A stretch of 64,000 nucleotides of DNA from Euryodendron excelsum. Its lineage: Eukaryota > Streptophyta > Magnoliopsida > Ericales > Pentaphylacaceae. Every line of letters starts with the position of its first letter. Positions within the stretch are counted from its first letter, which is position 1. Position numbers and translations under genes: made by a program. Positions 23,106-33,918 of this stretch are shown one piece after another. Under the pieces are notes generated by a model. That model was not told the DNA's origin, did no database searches, and saw only the letters and a program-made list of their open reading frames with translations. The stretch spans positions 60,336,183 through 60,400,182 of the forward strand of contig CM065377.1 in assembly GCA_033060915.1 (NCBI GenBank), given 5' to 3'.

Positions 23106-26080
23106 TTAGGTATTAACATTTACATGAGAATTGTGACTATTCACATCATCAAAGCCAGACTCCGTCCCCTCTTCAACCTTCCTCCGTGGCCCGTCAGAAT
23201 CCTTTGCCGTGTCATACGAGGCATGCAATCCGAAGAAGAAATAGTACAGCAAGAGAAAGGCAGTCCAAATCCCGAACCTCATGAACGAGGCCTTTTCTAT
23301 CGACCCAAGAAGGAATATGTTGACGGCAATCGAGGCCGATGGCAACCAAGGCACCAAAGGAACGCCCCAGAGTTTTGCTTCCCGGGCACGAGGAACGAAA
23401 ACCTCAAGTCCCACAGTCGCCAAAACCCAAATTGGCACCGTTATGCAGTACCCAATCCAACCACTCTCGCTAACAGCCCAGTAAGTAGCGGTGGCGATTG
23501 TAGATCCGAGTATGAGTAAAAGACACAAAATGAGCTTATTCCGATCGGCTGTTGAGGTCACGCCGGTAGCATAATACCGGCGGACAAGAAGGGCAAGGGC
23601 CACAAGCATGAAGATGAAAAGTGTTGAGATTGAGAGCAGGTTCGAGAGAATATCGAGTTTCGTGAAGAAGGCAATGATAGCGGTGGCAGCAAGCATGCAA
23701 ACCGTGGCATTAACCGGCGTGCCGGTCTTGGCGTCCACTTGGGCAAACCACGGCGGCATCATGTGGGTACGTGCGATGTGGGTCAGATACCGAGCCTGAC
23801 CCACCGCCGCCACGAGCAACGCCAGTGTCATTCCGGTCAATGCTCCGGCGGCCACAATATATTTAGCCCAATCCCACCCAACTGCTGTGAATGCCACCGA
23901 GAATGCGGCGTCGCGATCGATTGTATAGTAGGGTTGCATTAGGCATAGAGTCATAGCCATCAAGCAATAGACAATTGTGACGATTACCATTGAGCCGACA
24001 AGTCCGATGGGGATGTCTCGAGCCGGATTCTTCGTCTCCTCCGCCATTGTCGAGACAGCGTCGAACCCGACGTAGGCGAAGAACACCACGGCCGAAGCTT
24101 GGAAGATGCCGCGAGGACCGTGGGGCGTAAATGGGGTGTAATTCTTGGTATCGGCTTTGATTAGGCCGGCGATGATGATGAAGAGAATTAAGATGACGTG
24201 GACAATGGAACCTACGTAATTGAGACGCGACGAGCCTTTGGTGCTGACAACAGCGATGATACAGACGATGATAATGATACCGACGGATATCGGGTCAAGG
24301 CGGTTGTAGCCGTCTGCAAGACCGGGGGCGTAGATACGGAAATCGTCCACTTTGTGGTTGCAGAGGGCGGCGAAGTAGGATGTCCATGAACGTGCCACAG
24401 CGGCGCCGCCAATCACGTACTCGAGGAGGATGTTTCCGGCAGCTATAAAGGCTACGAACTCTCCAAGCTCCACTCTTAAGTAGGCAAATGATCCACCTGA
24501 ATTAGACAGTCGATTCATTTTTAAATAAAGATAATGCTATTGAAGTAGAAAATTATGTAAAAATTTTATATTGAATAGACTTTCATTTTAAAACAAAATA
24601 TTTTATTTTTAATTATAATATTATCATTGTTACATTATTTTTGTGCACGATTTTGTACAAAAATTTTGCAAAAATAATATTTTTTAAAATAAAATACCAA
24701 TTATAATAACTCTTAATTTCAAAAATTCAATTGTGAGCCATATTATTACGGTGAGATTTTTTAGAAGAATAATATTTTTTAAAATTTTATTTTTGAACTT
24801 GAAAAATACTATTCTTCTAAAAATTTATACAGAAAATCCTACTAAATTATATGACAATAATGTTTTTATAAATAAGAATTATCATGATGGGTATTTCATT
24901 TAAAGCGAAAAGGTTTCATTCAACCACACAATTCAGTAATAAATTCTATATGAATTTGTTAATTATATAGTATTAGCATTTGAATGTTTGTGAATGGTAA
25001 GCTTGCTATTAAATTTGATAGCTCCTTGGTAAAAGTAAAACTAGTTCTGCTAACCAATTATATTTATTCCATTGTTTACACTAAAAGGCCAAAAAAGAAA
25101 TAATAACCTCCATGAGAAGGTGTGACTTTATTTTTTGACACTAAAAGCTCAAAAAGGTTTAACATTTACTTACAATGGCCCCAAGGGCCCGTTAAAATTG
25201 AACTCTTCTGTATTTGTATAACATTACTTGTTATAGATAGTGTGAGACAAAATTATAAAAAAATTAATTTTGATTTACAAAACAATTATTAAAATATGGT
25301 CGGGTCGTGTCTACACTAAAATAAATTCTTATCGAACCTAAAATTAAATTTCAAGCTTACTCATTTAATTTAAAATATTTTTTAAAAAATAATATTAAAA
25401 AATATATAATTTAAATATATAAATATATTAAAATATAAAAATATATATTTTGAATAAAACGAACTTTAAAATAATTTTTAAACCCGTCCATTAATCTAAT
25501 CGACTATCAAACCCAATAAATGGCGGGCAAGCTTGTTGGGCGAGCCATCAGAGCGTGGCCGCTCTTCGGTATACATAAATCTTGTCTTTTCATGTTTTAC
25601 TTAAATTCTAACCGTCAGTTGATCTTCAGTTAAATTAAGAAGTATTCGCATAGCAAAGAATCGTCATTGAGTTTGCATACCTGCGACAGGAATCTCCACG
25701 GCAAACTCAGTGTAACATAAGACCGAAAGCAAGGCGGAGACGCCGGAGATGACGTAGGACAAGACGATGGCAGGGCCGGCATGGTCACGGGCCTCAAGTC
25801 CGGTGAGGACAAAGATACCGGCGCCGATGACAACGCCGACGCCGAACCACATGAGGTCCCACCAAGTGAGGGTCTTCTTCATCTCATGCTGGCTCCGAGC
25901 CTTGACCTCCAACTCGGCCGAGTCGAGGGACCGTGTCACGACCCTGTCCATCAGCCGAGCCGGAGTCTCCTTCAGTGCCCTTGCATAGTTCCCCCAGCTC
26001 TGGAACGATTGTTCAGGAAAAAACTTTTCTTTTGAACACGAGCAACCCCTCTTCCTGATTCCCTCTCTTCCACCATCCAT
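23106..26080 (-). CDS. CAT1: Cationic amino acid transporter, CAT1 type (copy b)
   Basis: Exons 26080-25681 and 24496-23106 join across a 1184-bp GT-AG intron at the same Gly codon as the neighbour, giving 596 aa. I chose the ATG at 26080 (MDGGREGIRKRGC). It lies two bases after a TTTCCAG acceptor exactly as in copy a, while the frame upstream of it falls inside that putative leader intron. Conserved APC-family core motifs are intact: TWWDLMWFGVGVVIGAGIFV, FFAYVGFDAVSTMAEETKNP, KTGTPVNATVCMLAATAIIA. It is nearer the usual CAT1 consensus than copy a (LEYVIGG and VSTMAEETKNP against LECVIGG and VSTLAEETQNP). Predicted role: proton-coupled import of Arg, Lys and His. The head-to-tail arrangement, shared intron position and conserved leader exon show a tandem duplication with a period of about 4.4 kb. 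Confidence 0.95.
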
Positions 26081-26082
26081 CT

Positions 26083-26597
26083 CTGGAAACAACCAAAAAA
26101 AAAATTGAAGTTTAAAGAGTAAATCAGGCTTTGTTTGGTTCCCGAGAAATGTGAAAAAAGTAAAATCAAGTCCACATGTTATTACTGTCTAGCCTCGTAC
26201 AACAACTCAAGATAAACAATAAACAGGAAAAGGGCAGGAGAGGAGAGAAAAAGGCTACAGCTTTTAGTATGTTTGGTTGCTGAGAAAACGTTTCGGTTGG
26301 AACAAAAACTGAAATTTTGAACCTTGATAAGCTTGATTATTTATCACTTTAGAGTCGAGACGCAGACAGACAAAGAACGCTAAATTGCTTTGCTTGTTTG
26401 GGATTTAGCATGCAAAAAGTTTCAGAAAAACAAAACACATCTGAAATTCAATATTTCATTTTCCTACCTCTGCTTCTTTCCTTCATTTCCAGAGCAACCA
26501 AACAGAGTTATGAGATTTGATCTTCAAACAAAATTCAGAAGAATGTGTAAAAACGAACTTAATTACAATTTTTAAGAAAACCCAAAGCTGAATCGTA
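26083..26597 (-). other. Leader (5'UTR) intron of CAT1b, donor shifted
   Basis: The acceptor TTTCCAG ends at 26083. The exon sequence homologous to the CAT1a leader (GGAAGCTTTTGAATCAAAAT) is present near 26640, but the aligned donor GAG|GTATAT has become GAG|CTATAG. The nearest GT is in AGAGTACG about 7 bp downstream (26598/26597), and I use it as the tentative donor. Confidence 0.45.
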
Positions 26598-26774
26598 CTC
26601 TATAGCTCTATATTATGCAGATTTTGATTCAAAAGCTTCCGAGAAATTATAAAAACGACCAGAGTCGTGGATGAAACGGAGTATGAAATGTTTGCACAGA
26701 GTTATGCTCTTTGTTCCGTCCAAAGATACTAAAATACAAGAGAGTAGGGACAGTTCCATCAGACACTCAATTGG

Positions 26775-26850
26775 CTTTGATTGGCAACAAACAGTCAAAT
26801 TTTTATATAATCAATTCAATTAATTCGCAACCACGACTTTGTATATATAA
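26775..26850 (-). promoter_or_regulatory. CAT1b core promoter region
   Basis: CCAATCAAAG (26775-26784, minus strand) and two TATATA motifs (26802-26809 and about 26841-26848) lie in the block homologous to the CAT1a promoter. The distal TATATA next to AAGTCG is the one conserved in both genes. Confidence 0.5.
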
Positions 26851-27339
26851 AGACAAATAGATTCATCTCAATGATTGTTGTTTTCTCGTTCAAAAAGTCA
26901 AAACATTCGACAGATACATATAGACAACCAGAATTTGTGTTGATGGGGCCAATTTGAAACGTTTTAAATTTTGTATGTACCAAATGTATAAAAAAAAAAA
27001 AAAAAGGCGGACAATATCGTAAATATTAAAAAATCTATAGAAAATATAAAAAAATTTCAGAGTTTTGAGGAATCGTGGCCTCGGGCCCTCTCCTAGTCAA
27101 TGTGAACAGATATACTTGTACGTGTGTATATATATGAAAAAATATTAACTATAATTATAGACAATTTAATGATCCAACCGTTATAAATGAAAATGTTAAT
27201 TCAACTGGTGACTCACGGAGCCCGATGGCCCAAAGCACACGCCAACTCAAACCTTGGCCCATTGGTTATCATTTTATTATAAGTTTAATTAAAATTTATT
27301 ATTTAAATAGTTACCATTTATTTATAAATTTTTTTAAAA
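26851..27339. other. No gene seen; A-rich intergenic DNA
   Basis: Contains a poly-A run near 26990-27005 and AT-rich sequence. No domain or bounded repeat was recognised. Confidence 0.5.
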
Positions 27340-27580
27340 ATCATTTAAAATTATAAAGGCCCAACCAACTTGTCCAACGGTACAAACTAAGCCAGTCCAA
27401 CTGACCCAAGGCCCGAGCCCATACATAAGCCCGCCCATAGATCCGTCAGTAGGGCTTGAGCTTGGGGTTTTGGACCTTGGCTCGCCCAGCACACCCCGAC
27501 TTTTGACAGTAGCTCAAGCTGGTCTGGCTCGTGGACCAATCAGGCCAAGCGGACGGGCTGAATTTACATGTCTATAAATA
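27340..27580. repeat. GGCC-rich dispersed repeat, copy 2
   Basis: A GC-rich island of GCCCAA/GGGCTT words (CCCAAGGCCCGAGCCCATAC; CAAGCGGACGGGCTGAATTT) ends with ACATGTCTA and is flanked by AT-rich arms. It resembles the island at 4240-4440. Non-coding. Confidence 0.45.
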
Positions 27581-28839
27581 ATTTATTTTAATTGTAATTT
27601 ATTCACTTATAGAGCCACTTCATTATATATATATATATATGTTTGTATAAATATATAAAAATATTATACGGGGGTGAAAGTATAAGTGGTAGCTAAGTGG
27701 TGTTCAAGTTATACAAAGTGCCTAGGTTCAACAAGCCTTCGGTTCGGTCGAACCAGTTGCTAGCTGGTTCAGTTTTGATGACGCTGGCTACAATAGTTAT
27801 ACACGTTACCTTACTAATTTGGTTCAAAACGAGCCATATAATAAATATTTTGATTAAAATGAGTCGCATAAACATGTTAACATCTTACGGCGTCCCCTCA
27901 GTTGCCTAGTAATTTGTAAACAATGTCAAAACTTTGAACAGATTGACCACTTCAGTCCATGAAATTAATTTGCTACTTTTGACCACCTTGAGTGACAGTG
28001 GAGATTGTTCTGGTCGCACTGTGATCACTGCTATGGTGATCTATTGAGTATTGACTCTTCTGGTCAATAATCACTCCTATGTTATAAGATATTTTTGGAG
28101 TCACCATCACTCATCTATCTTAATACTGATTCTGGTTATATAATGCTCTGCAATTGTTTTATAATATTAAACTACTCAATATTGATTTCTCGAATTTTGT
28201 CAATAGAGTGGAAGATAGCATTGACCCAGAAATATTAAAGCCTTCTCACGTAATCTTTATTTATGTGTCACTAATGCAATAACCGCCGCAGTGGTTGGTT
28301 TAAATGTCCAACTCACTTACCCAAATAGTAATACTTGAATTTGAGTTCTCGTAATCATAAGTGAGACTAAACCTACTCAGCACTATTAATACGTGGTCGC
28401 CTAACAGTAAACTCTTCGCTTGTATTGGCATTTGGAATATTCTAATTTCTCAACTATTTGCATTATATACCAAAAAAAATTTAATTTTAAACTTAATATT
28501 TGTTTCAAACCCAAGGTATGTACTTTAGATGCATGGGGATACATGTATGCGACTCTGGATTATTGAAGAGAGAGAAGAAATAAAAGCATCATGTGAGCTA
28601 AAGACTCCACCGTCAACATGCAATTAATCATAATAACTATTTATTCTGATTTTTATGTAGATAAACCCAAGACCACCATGCGGGGTAAAAAAGAGCCATA
28701 TCTAGGTAGTATCGATCCTATGAGGTACTACTTCTGTTATGATTTTTTTACCCTCATGTAGATATGGATTACATACTGTAATGCGTAAGCCTTAATGACA
28801 ATAATTGGTATCAGCTCACCATTGAAAATTTGTCCCACC

Positions 28840-29350
28840 GTATGTATGGTGGGCTGCCCATCACCCCGAAAAACCCACTTGCCTCGCCAAATCCAACTCT
28901 ACCCGATAGGGATGGGCTGAAGTTTCTGGCCCAATTGATTGACGGGGTCGGGCTTGAGATGAGCACTTGATACCCGGCCTGGCTCGCTTATATATAAATG
29001 TCATGTTACAATAATAATTTTGTGTATTAAACATATTTCATTCTTTAAAAAGTACGAAACCACAGTGGGAATTGAATGTTTGATCTCTTGTTGGAATTGA
29101 AAATATGTCAACTAGCTATTGTAACAATTGCATAAATTATTTACTTTAAACTAATTATAGTTTCAAAGCATTACTTTATGCACTAGGCGGGTTGGGCTAA
29201 CGCTTTCATACACTTTCAACATCGCCTTGGGCTGAAGAGTTTAAGCTTGATGTCTAGCCAGCTCGGTCCAACGCCTTAAATTTTATAGTCCAAGCCCGGC
29301 CCAGTCCGGCTCGGTCCGGTATGGCCTAGCTCGTAGCCGCTCCTATTTGC
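28840..29350. repeat. GGCC-rich dispersed repeats, copies 3 and 4
   Basis: Two GC-rich islands (28840-28990 with GATGGGCTGAAGTTTCTGGC and GGGGTCGGGCTTGAG; 29170-29350 with AAGCCCGGCCCAGTCCGGCT) enclose an AT-rich core. They may be the two sub-ends of one element, but no TIR or TSD was found. Confidence 0.4.
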
Positions 29351-29639
29351 ATGCAACCTGCAAGACACAGAATAGAGTACAAAAAAATTATATATATATT
29401 TTTTATTCTTCGGAAATAAAACAAAGAGGAGACAACAAACTGAGAATGACTCTAGGCATTATTGATTTATAGGCAGAAAGCAAAGAGGAGACAACAAGTG
29501 GGGAAGGGACTACGGAAAACGAGACGGCCAAAATGGAGGCGGCTAAACTGCTTAGGTCATCCAATATGTCATACTGACTACATAATTTCTTGTCATGTTG
29601 TCCACTAAAAGTGGTCCGACTTGCTCGGGATAGCCCTCT

Positions 29640-29885
29640 ATTTGTATTCAAAAGGTTCAGTCCGATCATTGCTTAGATTAGCCAATTTATCTTCACGGCC
29701 TTTTTGCAGAATTATGGTAAGCACCACGTAGATCCCCCACAGTTCCGCTTCCATACTTGAGCAGCCATGAAGCTTCCGTAGTACTCATACAGCGAAGTAC
29801 CTCTTTCACCTCTGAATACTCTTCCATAGCTAACTAGCGTGGATCTCGTCTAGCAGTTCCATCTATGTTTAGCTTTATAGATAAT
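29640..29885 (-). pseudogene. RNase H (RVT_3) relic, minus strand
   Basis: On the minus strand one frame reads KLNIDGTARRDPR, the usual start of a plant RVT_3 RNase H with its first catalytic Asp. A shifted frame then reads MEAELWGIYVVLTIILQKG, carrying the conserved Glu in an AELWGIY motif. A frameshift and a stop separate them, and the rest of the domain is not found. It may be a LINE fragment or a dead RNase H-like gene. Confidence 0.65.
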
Positions 29886-29951
29886 AAAAAAAATTATCGT
29901 GAACTACACTTTATGGCATTGGAGTTGGGTTCGAAAACACGTTACTATGAA

Positions 29952-29954
<3 letters not shown>

Positions 29955-29995
<41 letters not shown>
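29955..29995. repeat. (ATT)n microsatellite
   Basis: About 13 uninterrupted ATT units. The run of Ile codons in the local open frame is an effect of this repeat and not a gene. Confidence 0.95.
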
Positions 29996-29996
<1 letters not shown>

Positions 29997-30240
29997 AAGG
30001 TTTCTAAGATGCTGGAAAATAACAGGCAACCTTATTATCATAAGATGCTTAAATAACAATGGAACAATTTTACCAGCATTAGCTAAAAATTACCGTAATA
30101 GCTCCTATGACTCATTAAATATGGACAACCATTCGCACACATGGCAACAATGCCTTCCTTTTGGTAAGAATAAGAGAAAATGTAGCATCTTCATGCAAGA
30201 AAATTTAATCCTATATTGTCAAAATAATATTTGAGAAATG

Positions 30241-30660
30241 GGTTACACTTAGCCCCTTACACTTTGCCTATAATCTCACTTTAATTCTCTATTCTTTCAA
30301 TTATAACAATCAACTCCGTACACTTTGCAACCCTACAATTTGCGAGATCAAGTAGCAATGTGTACCTTTCATCAACCACCATTCCCATATGATTCTCACA
30401 TGAGCTATGTCAATCGCTTTTTTTGAATTCAAAATAATTACAAGCAAATAATAAGGTTAATACACTTAGAAACCTACACTTTATACTAAATTCTACTTTG
30501 ATCCCACATACACATTTTCTTTTATTGGACTAAAAGTAGTTAATAGGAGGTTCACTTTGCAACTTGACTATAAGTATAGAGGATTAGTTGTTACAATATA
30601 AAAATAAAAGACCGAAGTAAAATTCGATAAAAAGTGCAAGGTTGCTAGTGTAATCAACCC
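30241..30660. mobile_element. Possible MITE with GGGTTACAC ends
   Basis: The left end is GGGTTACACTTAGCCCCTTA and the right end, reverse complemented, GGGTTGATTACACTAGCAAC. Internal words (ACAATCAACTCC; TTAGTTGTTACAAT) are also inverted. The flanking 9-mers agree at only six positions, so a TSD is uncertain. Related by its ends to 18251-18570. Confidence 0.45.
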
Positions 30661-31938
30661 TTCAGATTTTATGTTTAAACATACACTAACAAAGACCACA
30701 GCTTTGCAACAATTCCTGGATATAAAAACATAGCAATAGAACCTCAAATTATATCAAGTACTTGCACTGTTGCACATTATCCAAGCACAACACTTTTACC
30801 TTCTTAACATGGATAGCCTTTCCATAAAAAATTATCCAGTACTCTTGGAGTATCACTTTATCAAGTAGAGGACCCACTTCTATATGAGTGGAGGAGTAAG
30901 GACAAGTGGTGTTCGAAGAGCACTGAATAATTTTCTCTTTCCTATTCACTCTTCATCTTAATTACTCTTTGACGGTTTTTCACTGGCCATTCCAAAACTA
31001 TTCCAATGAATAAAAACTCCCTGACTTCCAAGTAAATACCAACTAGAAATAAGGAAGAAAAAACAAAAGAAGAAAAGAAAATAAACAATAGAAATGTCAA
31101 ATGGATAACCCCGATGATTTGTTTCACTTATTTGGATGAACAATACAATTTCAATGAACATAAATTGACTTGATCCTAGCTAATGCAAAAAAAAATTAAA
31201 TTTACTTGGAGTTTCACTGCCACTATATGAATTGAATTGGAGGTGAAAACATTACAAAAATTCGAACTACTCTCTAAAATTTTTACTGCGTTTTGATTGA
31301 ATTGCTTGATTCGATAATCAACTTTGTGTATGCCCATGTGTTTTACCACACTGATCTTAATGTAAATCTTTTATCAAGATGAATTTGCCATCAATATTGT
31401 GCTTAATTGCCGAGAAGTAGAAGAGAGAAGTGACTAGCTTTTATTGAAAGGCCAAAAGTTTTTAAGGCATTTCCCTAACTAGGTTTCTTAGACATCAAAA
31501 GAGCGATTTAGAATTACATGATGTTCTTTTTTGTTTTAAATAATAATGGTGAGTTTGCCCTTGGTCCTGAGATGAAGCTGTTAGTTTGAAAATAGATAGT
31601 CAAATATTAAGGTAAAAGTATAATTTTAGCAAACTATAATGGCTTGTTAATTAAATATTCTTTTAAAGTGTTAGTTTGAGAATTATTTTCTGAAAAAGTG
31701 TTAGATAAGGAATTATTTTAAAAAAGAATGTTATTTTGGCAAAAAAAAAAAAAACTCTATTTGGGGAATTTGGAATATATTAATGCAAGTGATGTCATAT
31801 TCTATATGAGAATTGATCTGTTTTGCCTTTAGTTTTCATTTATTACGTATTAACTTTTTGATTGAGGCATGTAATTAATTTTTTAGCCATTACTCGTTGT
31901 GTTATTGATTATATGTTGCTTAATGCTGAATCATTGTA

Positions 31939-31970
<32 letters not shown>

Positions 31971-32476
31971 TTATATATATATTTTCACAAGGCGACCTTG
32001 TTTTTTTCTCTCATATTTTTGAAGTTATTAAAATTACTTAAAGAGAATATGATACGCGATACAAAAATACTAAAAGAGAATAAACGCTATATATCACGAC
32101 TTGACCTTCTCAAATTTCATAGTGCCAAGAGTGTTGTGCACTAAGTTGCCCTTTTCGAGAGAAAATCTACTAATAGAAATATGTAGTGGAAAACCAAATT
32201 GTTCAAGGACATAAAAGGATAGAGCATGGCTATACAAACACAATTTTTTCTATAAAATTTTCATACAAAATGATGTGATTGTTTGTGGTCCTTTTATTTC
32301 GGATCAGAATACCTCATATTTTAGCTCATAATTTGAAAAATCATTACCACATCAATTTGGTGGAGTTTTTTTTTTTTTATAGAATTTTCCAAAAGGAAAA
32401 CAGATGCTCTATGTTTTTTTACCTCGACATGTGACACAGGTTACAAGGGAGACTTGAACAACTTGCCCTCTTAAAG
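30661..32476. other. No gene seen; AT-rich, with (TA)n near 31939-31985
   Basis: Short open frames here have no recognisable domain. A TA-dinucleotide tract and several poly-A/T runs are the only structure noted. Confidence 0.45.
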
Positions 32477-32764
32477 AGGTTTTCTTTGGTTGCTAGAAAA
32501 TTTATTAATTTTAGGTTTGGGAAATTTTCTCGTTTAGTAACGCTATCAGTTTTTATTTTTTGTTGTGTGTTTTTACTATTTGTTTTTTTTTTTATGTGTT
32601 TTTTGTGTTCTGATGACAGACATTTGTAGATTACCGTTGATACTATTTTAGTGTTTTTTATTTTTTTTTTTTAAATTTTGTAAACAACTAAAACCAAAAA
32701 AACATTCAACAGTCATTTTTTTAAATTTTAAAAACAAAAACAAAAAACATTACCAAACAAGGCC
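32477..32764. mobile_element. Possible MITE with TTTGGTT/AACCAAA-type ends
   Basis: The right end, reverse complemented, reads AGGCCTTGTTTGGTAATG, the common start of plant MITEs. The left end AGGTTTTCTTTGGTTGC matches in part. Long T-rich and A-rich inner arms could pair. The ends are imperfect and no TSD was confirmed. Confidence 0.35.
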
Positions 32765-33278
32765 TAATGCTCTAAATCTTGTTTTCATTATTCCTTGGCG
32801 CATCAAAAAGGTTGCTCTATTGCAACTCAGGCATCGCAAGTCTAAGGAGCAAACTTTTAACATCAATGGAGGCAACTAATCGGCCTCTAAATTTCTCGTT
32901 ACCTCATTATCAGCTCTCCATTTGTTTACTGGTTAAAAAGATGAAGTTAGGCCTGTTCTATACACATAATTTTTGTTGGTATCTAAAACAATATTGTTAG
33001 TTTACTACACAGGTGCTTACATACATCAGCCAGTCTACAATTCTGGTATAATACATTTCATCAATAGATATAAGTCCAAGGAAGTGGAAATATGCTTACG
33101 TGTGAATTGTGATATATCCAATCTCCATGAGACCAATTCAAAAAGAAGAATAAGACTATGTCATACTAGTAATCAACAACTCAGGCCTTGACCCCTTTTC
33201 TTGAAGCACAATCTTCTGATTTGTTGTCTCCCTACAAAAGCCATGGAAGGTAACCGAAACACAGCAATTCCGCTCTTA

Positions 33279-33451
33279 GGGGTGTTTGGGTGACTACCTA
33301 TAAACAAATTTTAAAAAATCACTTTTCAAATAATTTTTTAAAAAAATCATGTTAGATATAAACCACCTTTTATCATCACTCAAAACACTATTCAAAAAAG
33401 TCGTAACCACAAACCATAAACTATTAAATAAGCTAAGATCCAAACATCCCC
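33279..33451. mobile_element. Tourist (PIF/Harbinger) MITE, TTA target duplication
   Basis: Left GGGGTGTTTGG and right (reverse complement) GGGGATGTTTGG are inverted ends, each flanked by TTA (33276-33278 and 33452-33454). The 173-bp size, AT-rich core and TTA duplication fit a Tourist-like MITE. It lies about 0.5 kb past the AIR9 stop codon. Confidence 0.7.
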
Positions 33452-33918
33452 TTAATAGGCCGACTGTCACGAACAAAGTTAGCCATTGAAGTAGTGTCCG
33501 AACATAAAATCATTTGTAAGAATAAGTCTATTGCACAATGTTTCTCCAATGAATATTCATCATGCCAATAGCAAAATTGCAGTTTACTAAAAAAGTTAAA
33601 TTCATGTACAACAAAACACAACCAACAATTTACTAGATCTCCCCAATTTCCAATGTATTGTAATTTGTATATCATATTTAAGAATATAATCATTGTTACA
33701 GAAATATACAGTAATTGTAACATCCCATATCCCTCTGATGCTGCACACCATTTCTAACAACAACAATGCTCTATAAGCAAAATAAAACAATGGCAGGGAA
33801 AAGGGGGGACAAAAAACATAACTGAGGCAACATCCATAGCTCAAAAGGCAACCCCAAGATGCCAAGGGCAATTAAAAGAAAGCTAATATGGACTCAAATT
33901 ACAAACATTTACAGTAAT

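Noticed and set aside
18937..24389. Several plus-strand open frames of 60-150 residues over the CAT genes
   Set aside because: They are shadows antisense to the CAT exons, and the paralogues show them only because the coding strand is conserved.
26081..26092. An upstream extension of the CAT1b coding frame
   Set aside because: There is no ATG in it, and it falls within the putative leader intron ending TTTCCAG; the ATG at 26080 aligns with copy a.
29403..29669. An 88-residue minus-strand frame next to the RNase H relic
   Set aside because: No RNase H or other motif can be seen in it, and its hydrophobic Ser/Leu composition is not informative.
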